Positions 41,783 through 56,700 of a stretch of 64,000 bases of DNA are shown here, one piece after another; within the stretch, counting starts at the first letter, position 1; each line of letters begins with the position of its first letter. A program made the position numbers and the translations under genes. Source of the stretch: Paenibacillus dendritiformis (GTDB lineage Bacteria > Bacillota > Bacilli > Paenibacillales > Paenibacillaceae); the NCBI RefSeq assembly GCF_945605565.1, contig NZ_OX216966.1, positions 6,502,001-6,566,000 on the forward strand. The letters run 5' to 3'. The notes under the pieces are model-generated. The model made no database searches. It saw only the letters and a program-made list of their open reading frames with translations, and had not been told where the DNA came from.

Positions 41783-44700
41783 TTAGAAAATAATATCAAT
41801 GGCCTCTAGCACATCTTGCTCCTGTTCGGATTGCCCGTTCAGGGAAATATCCTTCAACAGCACCGAAGGCTGTTCGCAAATTTGGGTGATGATCACGAGC
41901 AGGTCCTGAGCGAAATTGTCGATCAGATTGCGCGTAAACAACTTGGTCGCATATTCAAACTGCCCGTTCATTCCCTCATCCAGCAACGAAATGACCAAGG
42001 TAAGATCAAATTGGGAAACCGTATGAGTTTCCGGATAAGATTCGATCTTGATATCCCCGAAGCTTTGAACGTTATCTTCCTTCGTTTCCAGAGCAAACAT
42101 GACATCGAATACAGGATTGCGGCTTTGATCTCGCGGCGCCTGCAGCTTTTTCACAAGCTCCTCGAACGGATAATCCTGGTGGTCATAGGCCCCCAGCATC
42201 GTTTCTTTGACTTCGTTCAAGTAGGCGAGGAACGTCTTCTCCCCGGACGGATAATGGCGAATCGCCAAAGTGTTGACAAACATTCCGATGAGCGGCTCCA
42301 GGTCGGCATGTGTGCGGCCCGAAACCGGCGTGCCTACAATGAAGTCTTCTTGTCCCGAGTACTTGCTGAGCAGGATCGAATAGACCGTCGATAACACCAT
42401 ATAAAGGGTGGCACCGTTATCATCGGCGATGCGCTGCAAGCTGTCGGTCATCTGCTTGTCGATGCTGAAAGGCAGCACATCTCCCTCAAAGCTGCGAGCG
42501 GCAGGTCTGACAAAGTCCGTAGGCAGTTCAAGCGTCGGCAGTTCGCCTTCCAGCATCTCCAGCCAGTAGGCTTCCTGACGTTTCAGCCGCTCTTTTACAG
42601 GTTCGGACTGCTGCCAAGCGGCGAATTCCTTGTATTGAATCCGAAGCGGTTCCAGCGTCTCGCCGTTATACAGGCGCAGCAGCTCTTCGACGAAGATGCC
42701 CATCGACATGCCATCCGTGACGATATGATGAATGTCCAGCATGAGCAGATGCCGCTCCGCTTCCCATTCGACTAAGCCCACACGCAGCAGCGGCGGCCGC
42801 TCCAAATCAAAGACGCGCACAAAGCCGTCTGCGATGCTCTTCGTTTCACTTTCCGTCGCTTTCGTATACTCGACGGCAAACTTCAAGTCCGGATAAATCC
42901 GTTGTACCGGTTCGCCGTCGACCATTTCGAAGCCGGTTCGCAAAATTTCGTGACGAGCGATCAATCCTTTGAGCGCCGCCTCGAATTGATTCCGTTCCAA
43001 GCGCCCGACGAGAACCGTCATGCCGGACATGTTGTAGCTAAGCTCGGCGCCTTCCATCTGCTGCTGGATGTACAGCCGTTTTTGCACGGAGGAAAGCGGA
43101 TAGTGATCCCTCTTATCCAGAACCGGAATGGAGAGGTGTTCCTGCCGCTCCAATTGGCTGATCGCTTCGGCCATCGCTTCGATGGTCGAGTGCCGGAACA
43201 CATCGCGCAGCGGCAGGTCCACGCTCAACTCCTTGTGCACCTTGCTGACCAGCGTCGTCGCCCGCAGTGAGTGCCCGCCGAGGTCGAAGAAGTTGTCGTG
43301 AACGCCAATCTCCTTCGTAAGCCCCAGCACCTCCTGCCAAATACCCACCAGCTTCGTTTCCAGCTCATTGCGCGGTGCGACGTACTCCGTTCCGCTCCCT
43401 GCTTTCCCTTCCGGCGCCGGCAGCGCCTTCCGGTCAATCTTTCCGTTCGGCGTCAGAGGCAGGCGCTCCAGCTCGACGAAGTACGACGGGATCATGTAAC
43501 CCGGCAGCTCGCTGGAGATCGCCCGTTTCAGGTCTGCCACCGTCAGTTCGCCATCCGTTGTGTAGTACGCGCACAGCGCTTTCTGCCCGTTTGCGTCACT
43601 TCGAACCAACACCACTGCTTCGCGCACGCCTTCCACCCGCAGCAGCTGCGACTCGATCTCGCCCATCTCAATCCGGTACCCCCGGATTTTCGCCTGATTG
43701 TCGATCCGGCCGATGAAGTCCACGTTGCCGTCCTCCATCCACCGCGCCAAGTCTCCCGTGCGGTACAGCCGCTCGCTCGCGACGAACGGGCTGTCTACGA
43801 ACTTCTCTTCTGTCAACTCCGGACGGTTCAAGTACCCGCGCGCTACCCCGACTCCGCCGATAACCAGCTCGCCCAGCACCCCGACCGGCACCGGGTTCAG
43901 GTGCGCATCCACAATGTAGAATTTTGCATTCAGCCACGCTTTGCCGATCGGCACATTGCCTGTCTGTGGCAGCTTCGCCAGCTCCTCGTCGTAGAAGCTG
44001 GAGTCGATCGCCGCTTCCGTCACGCCGTATGCGTTGATGATCCGGAACAACGAGCCGAAGCGTTCCTGCAAGGTCCGGTAATCCGCCACGCTGCAGCTGT
44101 CCGAGCTCGTGATCAACAGCTCCATCCCGCTCATATCCAGCCCCTGCTCGTGCACGTACTCCAGGAACGGCACGATCAGCGCCGGCGTCGATTCGAAGAC
44201 GGTGACCCGCTCCCGCTCCATCCAGTGGTGCAGACGAGACGGATCGATCCGGTCGTCCTTCGGCACAATCACCATCGTGCCTCCGTTGTATAGCGTCCGC
44301 GCGATATCTCCCACGAACACGTCGAACGAGAAGCTTGCGAGCTGCAGCAGCCGCACCGGGAACTGATCCAACCGGTATTCCCGCCGGTAGCCCGCCGCCG
44401 TGTTCACCAGGCTGCGGTGCTCGATCATGACGCCCTTCGGCTTGCCCGTCGTTCCCGACGTATAGATCACGTACGCCAGATCCTCCGGACGGGCTTCATG
44501 GAAGCTGCCCATGCCGACCTTCTGATGGCTCTCATCGCCGTCGTCCACAGCATCCGTCAGCTTGCCGGAGACCATGCCGGAGCCAATCGGCGCATTCGCC
44601 CGCTCCTCGCTGTACGACGCTTCGTCGTCGAGGTACAGCACCGCCGCCAGCGCCAGCTCCTCCTCGCCGAGCCAGGCTTCGGCGCGTTCTCGCAGCGGCG

Positions 44701-47700
44701 TTTGCGTCAGCAGCACCTTCGCTCCGCTGTCTTCAAGCATGAACCGCACGCGGTCTGCCGGATAATCCGGGTCGAGCGGCACATACGCCCCGCCCGCTTT
44801 CCAGACGGCCAGCACGGCCACCAGCAAGTCCACCGAACGCTCGGCGAGAATGCCGACGATCGTCTCCCGGCCGATGCCGCTTGCGCGCAGCGTGGCTGCC
44901 AAGCGGTTCGCCCGCACGTTCAGCTCCGCATACGTCAGCCGGTCGTTCTCGTACACGACGGCCTCCGCTTCCGGCGTCAGCTCCGCCTGTTCCTCGAACA
45001 GCCGGTGGAACGCGGCCGCAGGAGCCGCTTCCGGCTGCGCCGGGTTAAACGCGCCGAGAATTTGCTCTTTTTCCGCCGGTGTCAAAATGCCCAGCTCGCC
45101 AATAGTCGCCGACGGGTTGCGGAGAATGGATTCAAGCAGCTGCAAGTAGTGAGCGGCCAATTTCTCCACCGTTTCGGTTTTATAAAGAGCAGTGGCGTAT
45201 TCAAACAAATATTCCAAGCCTTCCTCGATCTCCGTGACGTCCAGGCTGAGATCGAATTTAGAAACAATCTCCTCGCTGGTATACGTTGACAAATGCAGTC
45301 CAGGAAGCTCGATTTCCAAATTCTCTGTATTCTGCAAAGCAAACATCGTATCGAACAGCGGATTGCGGCTTAAATCGCGAGCCACGTTCACCTTATCCAC
45401 CAGTTCCTCAAACGGATAATTCTGATGTTCAAAAGCGCCCAGCGTCGTCTCCTTGATTTCCTTCAAGTAGTCAAGGAACGTCTTACCGGCAGTCGGATAA
45501 CTGCGGATGGCCAGAGTATTGACGAACATCCCGATCAACGGCTGAACGTCGCTGTGATTTCTTCCCGCAATCGGTGTACCGACCACCACGTCTTCTTGTC
45601 CTGTATATTTATGCAGAAGCACGTTATACGCCGCAAGCAGAACCATGTAAAGCGTTGCGCCGTTCTCGGCTGCAAGCCGTTTCAGACCCTCGCTTTTCTC
45701 CTTATGCATAAACAATTGCAGCGTGCGGCCCTCGTAGCTCTGCATAGCCGGGCGTGGATAGTCCGTCGGCAATTCCAAAACCGGCAGCTCTCCGCGGAAC
45801 ATGTCGAGCCAGTAGGCTTCCTGCTTGGCAAGCTGAGCTTTCTGCTCGTCCGATTGCTGCCATACCGCATAATCTTTGTACTGAATGCGGAGCGGCTCCA
45901 ACGGCTCCCCGCTGTACAAGCGGACGAACTCGTCGATCAGTACGTCCATCGAAACGCCGTCAGATACGATATGATGCGTATCGAACATCAGAATGTGCCT
46001 GTCCGGCGCCAGTTCGGCAAGGCCTACCCGCAGAAGTGGCGGCTTCGCCAGATCAAACGGACGAACGAATTGGCGCACCGTTTCTTCCGCCTGCTCCCCG
46101 CTAATCTGCACATATTCCACCTGGAAGGCGGCTTCTTCGTAAATCCGCTGAACTGCTTCGCCTTTTACCATCTCAAAGCCGGTACGCAGCGTTTCATGAC
46201 GAGCTACGAGCCCGCGGAACGCTTCTTCAAACCGCTGCCGGTCGAGCTCCCCTTCGAGCAGCATTGCTCCCGGTATGTTGTAGCTCAGCTCGCCTCCTTC
46301 CAGCTGGTTCAAGATATAGAGACGTTTCTGAGCGGAAGATAGCGGGTAATACTCGCTAGGTTCCGCAGCCGGAATAGCCGTGAACGAGCCGATCTCCAGC
46401 CGCTCCATAGCCGCGGCCATTTCCTCAACTGTCGAGTAGCGGAATACGTCGCGAAGCGGGAATTCAATGCCTAGCTCCTTATGCATTTTGCTGACAAGCG
46501 TCGTCGCCCGCAGGGAGTGTCCGCCGAGGTCAAAGAAGTTGTCCGTTACGCCTACCGCCTTCTCCCGAACAAGCACCTCCTGCCAAATGGCGGCCAGCTT
46601 CGCCTCCAGTTCGGTGCGCGGCGCCACGTATTCGCGGCCTCCGTCTGCTCCCCCTTCCGGTGCCGGCAGCGCCTTCCGGTCGATTTTCCCGTTCGGCGTC
46701 AGAGGCAGGCGCTCCAGCTCGACGAAGTACGACGGGATCATGTACCCCGGCAGCTCGCTGGCAATCGCCCGCTTCAGGTCCGCCGCCGTCATGCCTTCTT
46801 CCGCTGTATAATAAGCGCACAAAGCTTTCTGACCTTCTTGATCTTCCCTGACGACAACGACCGCTTCCTTCACGCCACCTGCACTCAGCAGCTTTGCTTC
46901 AACTTCGCCCGTCTCAATCCGGTAGCCCCGGATTTTCGCCTGGTTGTCGATCCGGCCGATGAAGTCCACGTTCCCGTCCTCCATCCACCGCGCCAAGTCT
47001 CCCGTGCGGTACAGCCGCTCGCCCGCGGCGAACGGACTGTCTACGAACTTCTCTTCCGTCAGCTCCGGACGGTTCAAGTACCCGCGTGCTACCCCAACTC
47101 CGCCAATGACCAGCTCGCCCAGCACCCCGACCGGCACCGGGTTCAGATGCGCGTCCACAATGTAGAATTTCGCATTCAGCCACGCTTTGCCGATCGGCAC
47201 ATGGCCTGTCTGCGGCAGCTTCGTCAGTTCCTCGTCGTAGAAGCTAGAGTCGATCGCCGCTTCCGTCACGCCGTATGCGTTGATGATCCGGAACAATGAG
47301 CCGAAGCGTTCCTGCAAGGTCCGGTAATCCGCCACACTGCAGCTGTCCGAGCTTATAATCAACAGCTCCATCCCGCTCATATCCAACCGCTGATCGTGCA
47401 CGTACTCCAGGAACGGCACGATCAGCGCCGGTGTAGATTCGAAGATGGTGACCCGCTCCCGCTCCATCCAGTGGTGCAGACGAGACGGATCGATCCGGTC
47501 GTCCTTCGGCACAATCACCATCGTGCCTCCGTTGTACAACGTCCGCGCGATATCTCCCACGAACACGTCGAACGAGAAGCTGGCGAGCTGCAGCAGGCGC
47601 ACCGGGAACTGCTCCAACCGGTATTCCCGCCAGTAGCCCGCCGCCGTGTTCACCAGGCTGCGGTGCTCGATCATCACGCCCTTCGGCTTGCCCGTCGTTC

Positions 47701-50700
47701 CCGACGTATAGATCACGTACGCCAGATCCTCTGGACGGGCTTCATGGAAGCTGTCGGTGCCGACATGCTGATGGCTCTCATCGCCGTCGTCCACAGCATC
47801 CGTCAGCTTGCCGGAGACCATGCCGGAGCCAATCGGCGCATTCGCCCGCTCCTCGCTGTACGACGCTTCGTCGTCGAGGTAGAGCACCGCTGCCAGCGCC
47901 AGCTCCTCTTCGCCAAGCCAGGCTTCGGCACGCTCTCGCAGCACCGTTTGCGTCAGCAGTACCTTCGCTCCGCTGTCTTCGAGCATGAACCGCACACGGT
48001 CTGCCGGATAATCCGGGTCGAGCGGCACATACGCCCCGCCCGCTTTCCAGACGGCCAGCACGGCCACCAGCAAGTCCACCGAACGCTCGGCGAGAATGCC
48101 GACGATTGACTCCCGGCCGATGCCGCTTGCGCGCAGCGTAGCCGCCAAGCGGTTCGCCCGCTCGTTCAGCTCCGCATACGTCAGCCGGTCATTCTCGTAC
48201 ACGACGGCCGCCGCTTCGGGTGTGCGCTCCGCCTGTTCCTCGAACAGCCGGTGGAACGCGGCCGCAGGAGCCGCTTCCGGCTGCGCCGGGTTGAACGCGC
48301 CGAGAATTTGGTCTTTTTCCGCTGGTGTCAAAAGCTCCAACTGATTCACGCGGATGTTCGGGTTAGCCGCAACCTTCTCCAGTGCCCGGGCAAAGTGACC
48401 GTGGATCTGCCTGATGTCTTCCTCTCTGAACGTCAGCGCATTGTACGTAAACCGCAGCAAAATATGCTCTTCCGGAATGACGGTAATGTCCAGGTCGTAG
48501 TTCGTTTGCTCCGGCGACTGGATATTAGCGATTTTCAGCGCTTCTTTGTCTCCGCCGACCACCTGCTCAATCTGTTCTTCCATCGGATAATTTTCAAAGA
48601 CCATAATATGGTTGATCAAGTCGCGCTTTTGCTCGCTCAGCGACTGAATTTCGAACAGCGGGAACGTTTCGTAAGCTCCCGATGCCAGCGCTTGATCCTG
48701 GGTTTTTCTCAAGACATCGGCTACCGTCTCCTCGGCTTTGCCTTGAATACGGACCGGGATCGTATTAATAAACAGGCCGATCATGCTTTCGATGCCCGGA
48801 ATTTCCGCCGGACGCCCGGATACGACGGAGCCGAATACGACATCCTCGCTGTTGTTGTATACCTGCAGAACCAGTCCCCATACGGTCTGCATGAACGTAT
48901 TGAGCGTCACCTGCTGCTGGCGCGCCACCCGCTTGATTTGCCCGGTCAGTTCCTTGCTGAGTTCCACATCGAGTTCAGCCGCTTCAAAAGCGCCCTGCTT
49001 CAGCTGCGTTTTCTCCTGGGGCAGCTTGGTCTGCTGATCGTAACCCGCCAAATACTCGGACCAGTAACGCGAAGCTTTCGCGGCATCTTGAGCTTCCAGC
49101 CATTCGATATACCGGGAGTACGAGGTAACCGGAGGAAGCTCCAGCGTCCGCTTCTCCTGGAACGCGAAGTAGGTGTCGAACACTTCCTTGATCATGAAGG
49201 ACATGCACCAGCCGTCCATCAAAATGTGATGATGACTCCAGATCACATGGTAGGACTCGTCGCCCGTGCGCAATACCGTCACGCGCATAAGAGAGCCTCG
49301 GGCCAAATCGAACTTGTTCGCTTTATCCGCGCTGACGAAATCGGCTATCGTCTTCTCCAGGTCTTCATCGCTTACCGAGCGAATATCTTCGAAGTACACT
49401 TCACACTTCCGCTCGCGGAATACCACTTGAATCGGCTCGTCTCTCCAGCCGGTAATAAAGTTGGTCCGCAGCGCCTCATTCCGCTGCACCAGCGTATCCA
49501 ATCCTTGGGTGAAGGCTTCGACATTCAGGCTTCCATACAGATCGAAGGTCACCTGTTCGAAGTAAGCTTCCGAATCGGCATCCAGCAGGCTGTGGAACAA
49601 CATCCCTTTTTGCAGCGGAGTCAGGGTGTAAACATTCTCCAGTTCGCCGAGCGCCGCCGTATGTTCAGCCAGCCGCTCCAGTTCCTCCACCGTCACATCT
49701 TGAAGCAGAACGTCGCTAGGCGTAAGCTCCGGCCGCTCTTTCGATACGCAATGGCTGATGACTTCACGCAAGCTCGATTGAAGCAGGGTGCCCAGGCGCT
49801 CTACCGTTTCCCGTTTATACTGGGTTTCCCCATAACGGATCGTGAGTTCCAGCACTCCTTCCGACACCATACCATTGATATCGAGGACAAAATCCATCAC
49901 TGCATTCGGGCTTGAATCGGAGCCCGGGCTGAACGGAGACGGCTGCGAGCCGCTGCTTTCGTAATCCTGGTCGAACTGACCCAAATAGTTAAAGCTGATC
50001 TCCGGCTCCAAAGCGAAGCGCTCGCCGTCACGCGGCACCGACAAATAACGCAGGATGCCGTAGCCGATTCCTTTGTTCGGAATGCGGCGCAAGCTTTCTT
50101 TAACCTGTTTCACCTGGTGACCGAGCGCCTGGGCGTGACCCGGCTCCAGAACGATAGGGAATTGGCTTGTAAACCAGCCTACCGTGCGCGTAATGTCCAC
50201 ATCCGGCAAAATATCTTCCCGGCCGTGGCCTTCAAGATTCACCAGCACGCGTTCCCGGCCGCTCCAAGCTTGTACCGCGAGGCCAAGCGCGGCAAGCAGT
50301 AAGTCGTTCATTTCTGTATGGTAAGCACGGTGTGCCTGCTTCAACAGCTGTTCGGTTTCCTCCGCCGTCCAGCGGACGGTCACGAGCCCGCTGTCCTTCA
50401 GCTTGGATCTGCCTTGTTCAAAATCTTTCGGAAGCGGCTCATAGGTCAATTGCTCAATATGCTGCCAATACTCTCTCTCGCTTTCCATCGCCGGACCGTT
50501 CGCATAATCAGCGAGCTGTTTCGCCCACGTTTGGAATGAAGCCGTTTTGAGGGGCAGACGGATCGGCTGCCCTTGCAGCGCCTTTTCATAGCCGGCAGCA
50601 AAATCCTCAAGCAGAATCCGCCAGGATACGCCGTCTACGACCAAGTGATGGATCGCGACGAGCAGGTGGTCGCCGTCGTCGCAGCGGAACAAGCCGAGCT

Positions 50701-53700
50701 TCACCAGCGGACCGTTCTCCAGATCGATGCTCGCTTGAATGTCATTCGCCTTAGCCTCTACCGCTTCTTTCACGTCGCCGACTCCCTTGCAATCGACAAC
50801 TTCCAGATCGAACAGCGCTTCGTTCTCCCCGGCGCCGCGGTTCCAGGCCATATAGCCGTTCTCGGTTTGGCGGTAAACCGTACGGAGAGCATCGTGATGC
50901 ACGACAAGCTGACGCACCGCTTGGCGTAAAGCTTCTTCGTCAAAGCCATGCTTGGAGAACTGCATAAACGCCTGGTTGCTGTGATGCAAGTCGGCCGGGT
51001 TTTGTTCAAAGAACCAGCGCTGAATCGGGGTCAAGATGACCTCTCCCGTCACTTCGGCCTGGCTTGCCGTTCTCTCCGCCGTTTGCAGTTGCAAACTAAG
51101 GGTGGAAATCGTCGGGTAATGGAACAAATCTTTCATGACCAGCTTGTACCCCGTTTGCAAAAGACGGGACGATACCTGCAAGGCCTTGATCGAATCGCCG
51201 CCGAGCGCAAAGAAATTGTCCATCGTGCCGACCTGATCCACGCCCAGCACCGACTGCCAGACCGACGCAAGTGCTTGCTCGGCAGGAGTACGAGGCGCCG
51301 TGTATGCAGCCTCGGCACGAATGCTTCCTTCCGGCACAGGCAGCGCTTTACGGTCGATCTTCCCGTTCGGCGTAAGCGGCATTTGATCCAGGCGCATGAT
51401 GCGCGAAGGCACCATATGGGAAGGCAGCGCGGCGTCCAGATGGGCCACAAGCCCTTCCAGACCGAAGCTGGAATCCGCTACGACATACCCGCACAAATAT
51501 TTCTGCCCCCGCTCGTCCGTCCGGTCGATGACAAGCGCTTGACGCACTCCGGCAACATTTTGCATAGCCGCTTCAATTTCTCCAAGCTCGATCCGATAGC
51601 CGTGAATTTTCACCTGATTGTCGATCCGGCCGATGAAGTCCACGTTGCCGTCCGGCATCCAGCGCGCCAGGTCGCCCGTCCGGTACAGCCGCTCCCCAGC
51701 GGCGAACGGGCTGTCTACGAATTTCTCCGCCGTCAAATCCGGGCGGTTCAAGTAACCGCGGGCCACACCCGCTCCGCCGATAATCAGCTCGCCCAACACC
51801 CCGATCGGTACCGGCTTCAGATTCGCATCCACGATGTAGAACTTGGCGTTCAGCCACGCTTTCCCGATCGGCACGCTGCCCGTCTTCGGCAGCTTCTCCA
51901 GCGGCTCGTCATAGAAGCTGGAGTCAATCGCCGCTTCCGTTACGCCGTAGCTGTTAATAATACGGAACTGCGAGCCGAAGCGCTCCTGCAAGGTGCGATA
52001 ATCCGCTACGCTGCACGCATCCGAGCTTGTGATCAGCAGCTGCATCGAGCTGAGGTCCAGACCTTCAGCATGTACATGCTCCATGAACGGCACGATCAGC
52101 GCCGGAGTCGATTCGAACACCGTCACGGCGTAGTCGCGAATCCAGCCGTAGAGGCGGGTTGGATCGATCCGGTCGTCCTTCGGCACGATGACCATGGTGC
52201 CGCCGTTGTACAGCGTCCGCGCAATGTCGCCGACGAACACGTCGAACGAGAAGCTGGCGAGCTGCAGCAGCCGCACCGGGAACTGATCCAGGCGGTATTC
52301 CCGCCGGTAGCCCGCCGCCGTGTTCACCAGGCTGCGGTGCTCCACCGCCACGCCCTTCGGACGGCCCGTCGTACCGGAGGTGTAGATGACGTAAGCCAAA
52401 TCGCGCGGCTTGTTCACATTCGCCGGATTCGATGCGAGATCCGCCGCTCCGAGGCTGTACGTCGCGGCGTCGTCAAGCGCAATCACCGTTTGCAGCGCTA
52501 GAGCTCCGTCGCTGCGCCAAGCTTCCGCCTGCTCCAGCAGGCCAGTCTGCGTGAGCAGCACCGACGCCCCGCTGTCCGCGAGCATATACTCGATCCGTTC
52601 CGCCGGATAGTCCGGGTCGAGCGGCACATAAGCGCCGCCCGCTTTCCATACGGCGAGCACCCCGATCAACAGCTCCGCCGAACGGCCGGCCAGAATGCCG
52701 ACCACCTGCTCCGGCTTCACCCCGCGCGCCCGCAGCGCATACGCCAGACGATTCGCTTTGGCGTTCAGCTCCGCATACGTCAGCTTGCTGTCTTCATAGA
52801 CAACCGCCAGCGCTCCCGGAGTGCGCTCCGCCTGCTCCTCGAACAGCTCGTGGAACGTTCTCTCTCTCCACGACTCATCCGCTTCCAAGCCTGTACCCTC
52901 TGCGGCGGGTTGCTTCGCAAGAACCGAAGACGACACGTCAAACCCGACCAGCAAATCATGCTTTTCGCTGTTCGTCAAGATATCCAAATCCGCAATACGC
53001 GCACCCGGCTGAGCCAGGATCGACGCCAAAAGCTGCTCGTAATGAGCCGCCAGCCGTACCATCGTTTCCTGTCTAAACAACGAGGTAGCGTACTCGATCT
53101 TGCAAACCAGCTCGTTATCGGCTTCCACGATATCTAAGCTGAGATCAAACTTTGCCGTCTTTTCCTCGATGTCGAACAGCGACCATTGCAAGCCTTCCAG
53201 GGTTAAATCCAAGCTTTCATGCTTTTGCAAAGAAAACATGGTGTCAAACAGCGGATTCCGGCTTAAATCCCGTCTCACCTGAAGAGCTTCCACCAGCTCC
53301 TCGAACGGATAGTCCTGGTGCTCATAGGCTCCAAGCGTCGTTTCCTTCACTTCCTGCAAGTAATCCAGGAACGTCCGCTCCGCCGCCGGACTCAAGCGAA
53401 GGGCCAGTGTATTGACGAACATGCCGATAATCGGCTGCAGGTCGGCGTGAGAACGGGCGGCAATCGGAGTGCCGACCACTATATCTTCCTGTCCCGCGTA
53501 TTTATGAAGCAATACGGAGTACGCAGCCAGCAAAAGCATGTACAGCGTCGCCCCCGAATCGCCGGCAAGCCGTTTGAGAGCTTCGCTTTTCTCCGCATCC
53601 AGCGTAAACGTGAGCGTCTGACCGTCAAACTGCTGGACGGCCGGGCGGGAGAAGTCGAGAGGCAGCTCAAGAACCGGAAGCTCGGAGCTGAATACCCCGC

Positions 53701-56700
53701 GCCAGTATTCCTCCTGCCGTTGGATGCGCTGGCGCTGCTCCTCGGATTGCTGCCAAACGGCGTAATCCTTGTATTGAATCCGCAGCTCCGGCAATTCTTC
53801 TCCATTGTAAAGCCGCACGAATTCGCGCAGCAGCACGTCCATGGAAAGGCCGTCCGAACCAATATGATGAATATCCAGCGCGAGCAGGAATTTCTCTTTC
53901 TCCAGTTCGATCAGCAGGGCGCGCAGCAAAGGCGGCTGGGTCAAGTCAAAAGGCTGAATGAAGCCTTCAAGAATGGCCGCAACCTGATCTTCGCTTGCTT
54001 GAAGCTTCTGGAGCTTAAAAGCTGCGAGCGGATGAATACGCTGAACCGGCTCCCCATCCACGATTTCAAAACCGGTGCGCAGCATATCGTGACGAGCCAC
54101 TAAAGTAGTCAGCGCCTTTTCCACTTTAGCCTCATTCAAAGCCCCTTCCAATTGCAAGGCGCTTGGGAGGTTGTAATTCAGCTCCGAGTCATCCAGCTGG
54201 TGCAGGACGTACAGCCTTTTTTGCGCGGAGGAAACCGGATAGTACGCTTTCTTTTCCGCTTTCGGAATCGAGCTGTGCTGCGTTTCTTCCAAGCTGGCAA
54301 TAGCCCCGGCCATCGACTCTACCGTCATATAGCGGAACACATCGCGCAGCGGAAGTTCGACGTTCATTTCCTTCCGAATCTTGCTGACAAGGTTCGTCGC
54401 CCGCAAGGAGTGGCCTCCGAGCTCAAAGAAATTGTCCAGGACTCCAATGCCGGAGTAACCCAGCACTTCCTCCCAGATCTTCACAAGCTGGGACTCCGTC
54501 CGGTTACGCGGCGCTACGTATTCGACGCCCGTTTGTATGCCGCCTTGCGGCTCCGGCAGCGCTTTGCGGTCCACTTTGCCGTTGGATGTCAGCGGCATAC
54601 GCTCCAGCTGCACGAAGTACGACGGGATCATGTACCCCGGCATTTCCTTGGCCAGTGAGGTTCTCATTTCACTGACCGTCAGTGTCCGGTCCGCCACAAA
54701 GTAGGCGACAAGCGCCTTCTCGCCCCCGCCGTCCTGACGGGCAAGCACCACCGCTTCTTCCACGGCCTCAACGTTCAGAAGCTGCGTCTCAATTTCGTCC
54801 AGCTCGATCCGGTACCCGCGGATTTTCACCTGGTGGTCGATCCGGCCCAGGTATTCGATGTTGCCGTCCGGCAGCCAAGCCGCCAAGTCGCCCGAGCGGT
54901 ACAGCTTCTCCCCCTCCGCAAACGGGGAATCGACGAACTTCTCCGCCGTCAGATCCGGACGGTTCAGGTATCCTCTCGCCAGGCCTTCCCCGGCCACGTA
55001 CATTTCGCCCGCTACGCCGATCGGCAGTGGGCGGCGGTTTTCATCCAGGATGTACACGCTCAGCGTCGGGATCGGCTTGCCGATATTGCTCTTCGCCGCC
55101 TCCATTTCGACCCACGTAATTTCCTTATACGTCACGTGAACCGTCGTCTCGGTAATGCCGTACATATTGATCAGCTTCGTCTCCGGGTACTTCGTCTTGA
55201 AGCCCTTGAGCAGCAGCGGACTCAGCGCTTCGCCCCCGAAGATGACGTTGCGAATCCGCAGATCGTACGGATGGTCCGCCAAGACCTTACGCAGCAGCTG
55301 GTAGAAGTACGTTGGCGTCTGGTTCAAAATCGTGACCTGTTCGCGGCCCAGCAGCGCCAGAAAATCGGCCGGATTTTTCGCCGTGAGCGGCGGTACGATG
55401 ACCAGCTTGCCTCCGTACAGCAGCGCTCCGTACATTTCCCAGACGGAGAAATCGAAGCAGAACGAGTGGAACAGCGTCCACGTGTCGGACGGCCCGAAGT
55501 CGAACAGGTTCTTGTCGTTGAACAAAAGGCGCACGACGTTCTTATGCTCGATCAGCGTTCCTTTCGGTCTGCCGGTCGTTCCCGACGTGTAGATAACATA
55601 AGCCAGGTTGCCCGGCCCGGAAATCGGCTCCAGGTTCAAAGTGTCCAGCGCACCTTCGGAGTCCGCCCCTCTGTTGCCCCAAACAAAATCATCCAATTCG
55701 AGGCGCGTTCCTGCGAAGTCGGTCTTCTCGTGCAGATGCTTTTGAATCAGCAATAACGGCGCGCCCGAATCCTCGATCATGAAGCGGATGCGCTCCTCCG
55801 GGTAGTCGGGATCGACAGGCACGTAGGCTCCGCCCGATTTGAGAATCGCCAGAATGCCGACGACCATATCGAGCGAGCGTTCGGCCAGAATCGCTACCAG
55901 CTGGTCCGCTTCTACTCCCGTCTCCCGCAGCTTCCGCGCAAGGCGGTTGGATCGCTCGTTCAGCTCGCGGTAGGTCAACTGCCGCTCATTCATAACGGCG
56001 GCCACGTTGTCCGGGTAAAGCTCCGCCTGCTCTTCGAACAAGCCGTGAATCGTCTGCTGCCGCGGGTAGTCCGCCTCCGAATCGTTGAAACCGCGCACCA
56101 GCAAGCGGATTTCCTCCTCCGTGAGCATTTCCAGCGAGGCAATATCCCCGTCCGGCGCTGCTGCGATGGTTTCGAGCAGTTTGTCATAATGTCTGGCGAA
56201 CCGCTCCGCAGTCTCCTGTTTATACAAAGCCGTAGCGTACTCCAACCGACATTCAAGCTGACCGTCCAATTCCGAAATATCCATGAGCAGCTCGAACTTG
56301 GATGTTCGGTTCTCCAGCGGATAAAACGATTGCTCCAGCCCCTCGATGACAATTTGCTCGTTCTCCGTATTTTGCAGGGAGAAGAACGTATCAAAGAGCG
56401 GATTCCGGCCGGTCGCGCGCGGAATGTGAAGACTTTCCACCAAGTCTTCGAACAAATAATTTTGGTGTTCGAAAGCCCCGAGCGTGATGTCCTTGATTTC
56501 TTCCAGGTACGAAAGGTAAGGTTTGGAACGCTCTGGACGGCTGCGAATGGCCAGCGTGTTGATAAACATCCCTACGATCGGCTGCACTTCATCCTGCGTT
56601 CTTCCGGCAATCGGCGTTCCCACGATCAAATCTTCCTGACCCGAATATTTATGCATAAGGATGGAGTAAGCCGACAGCAGCACCATGTACAGGGTCGTCC

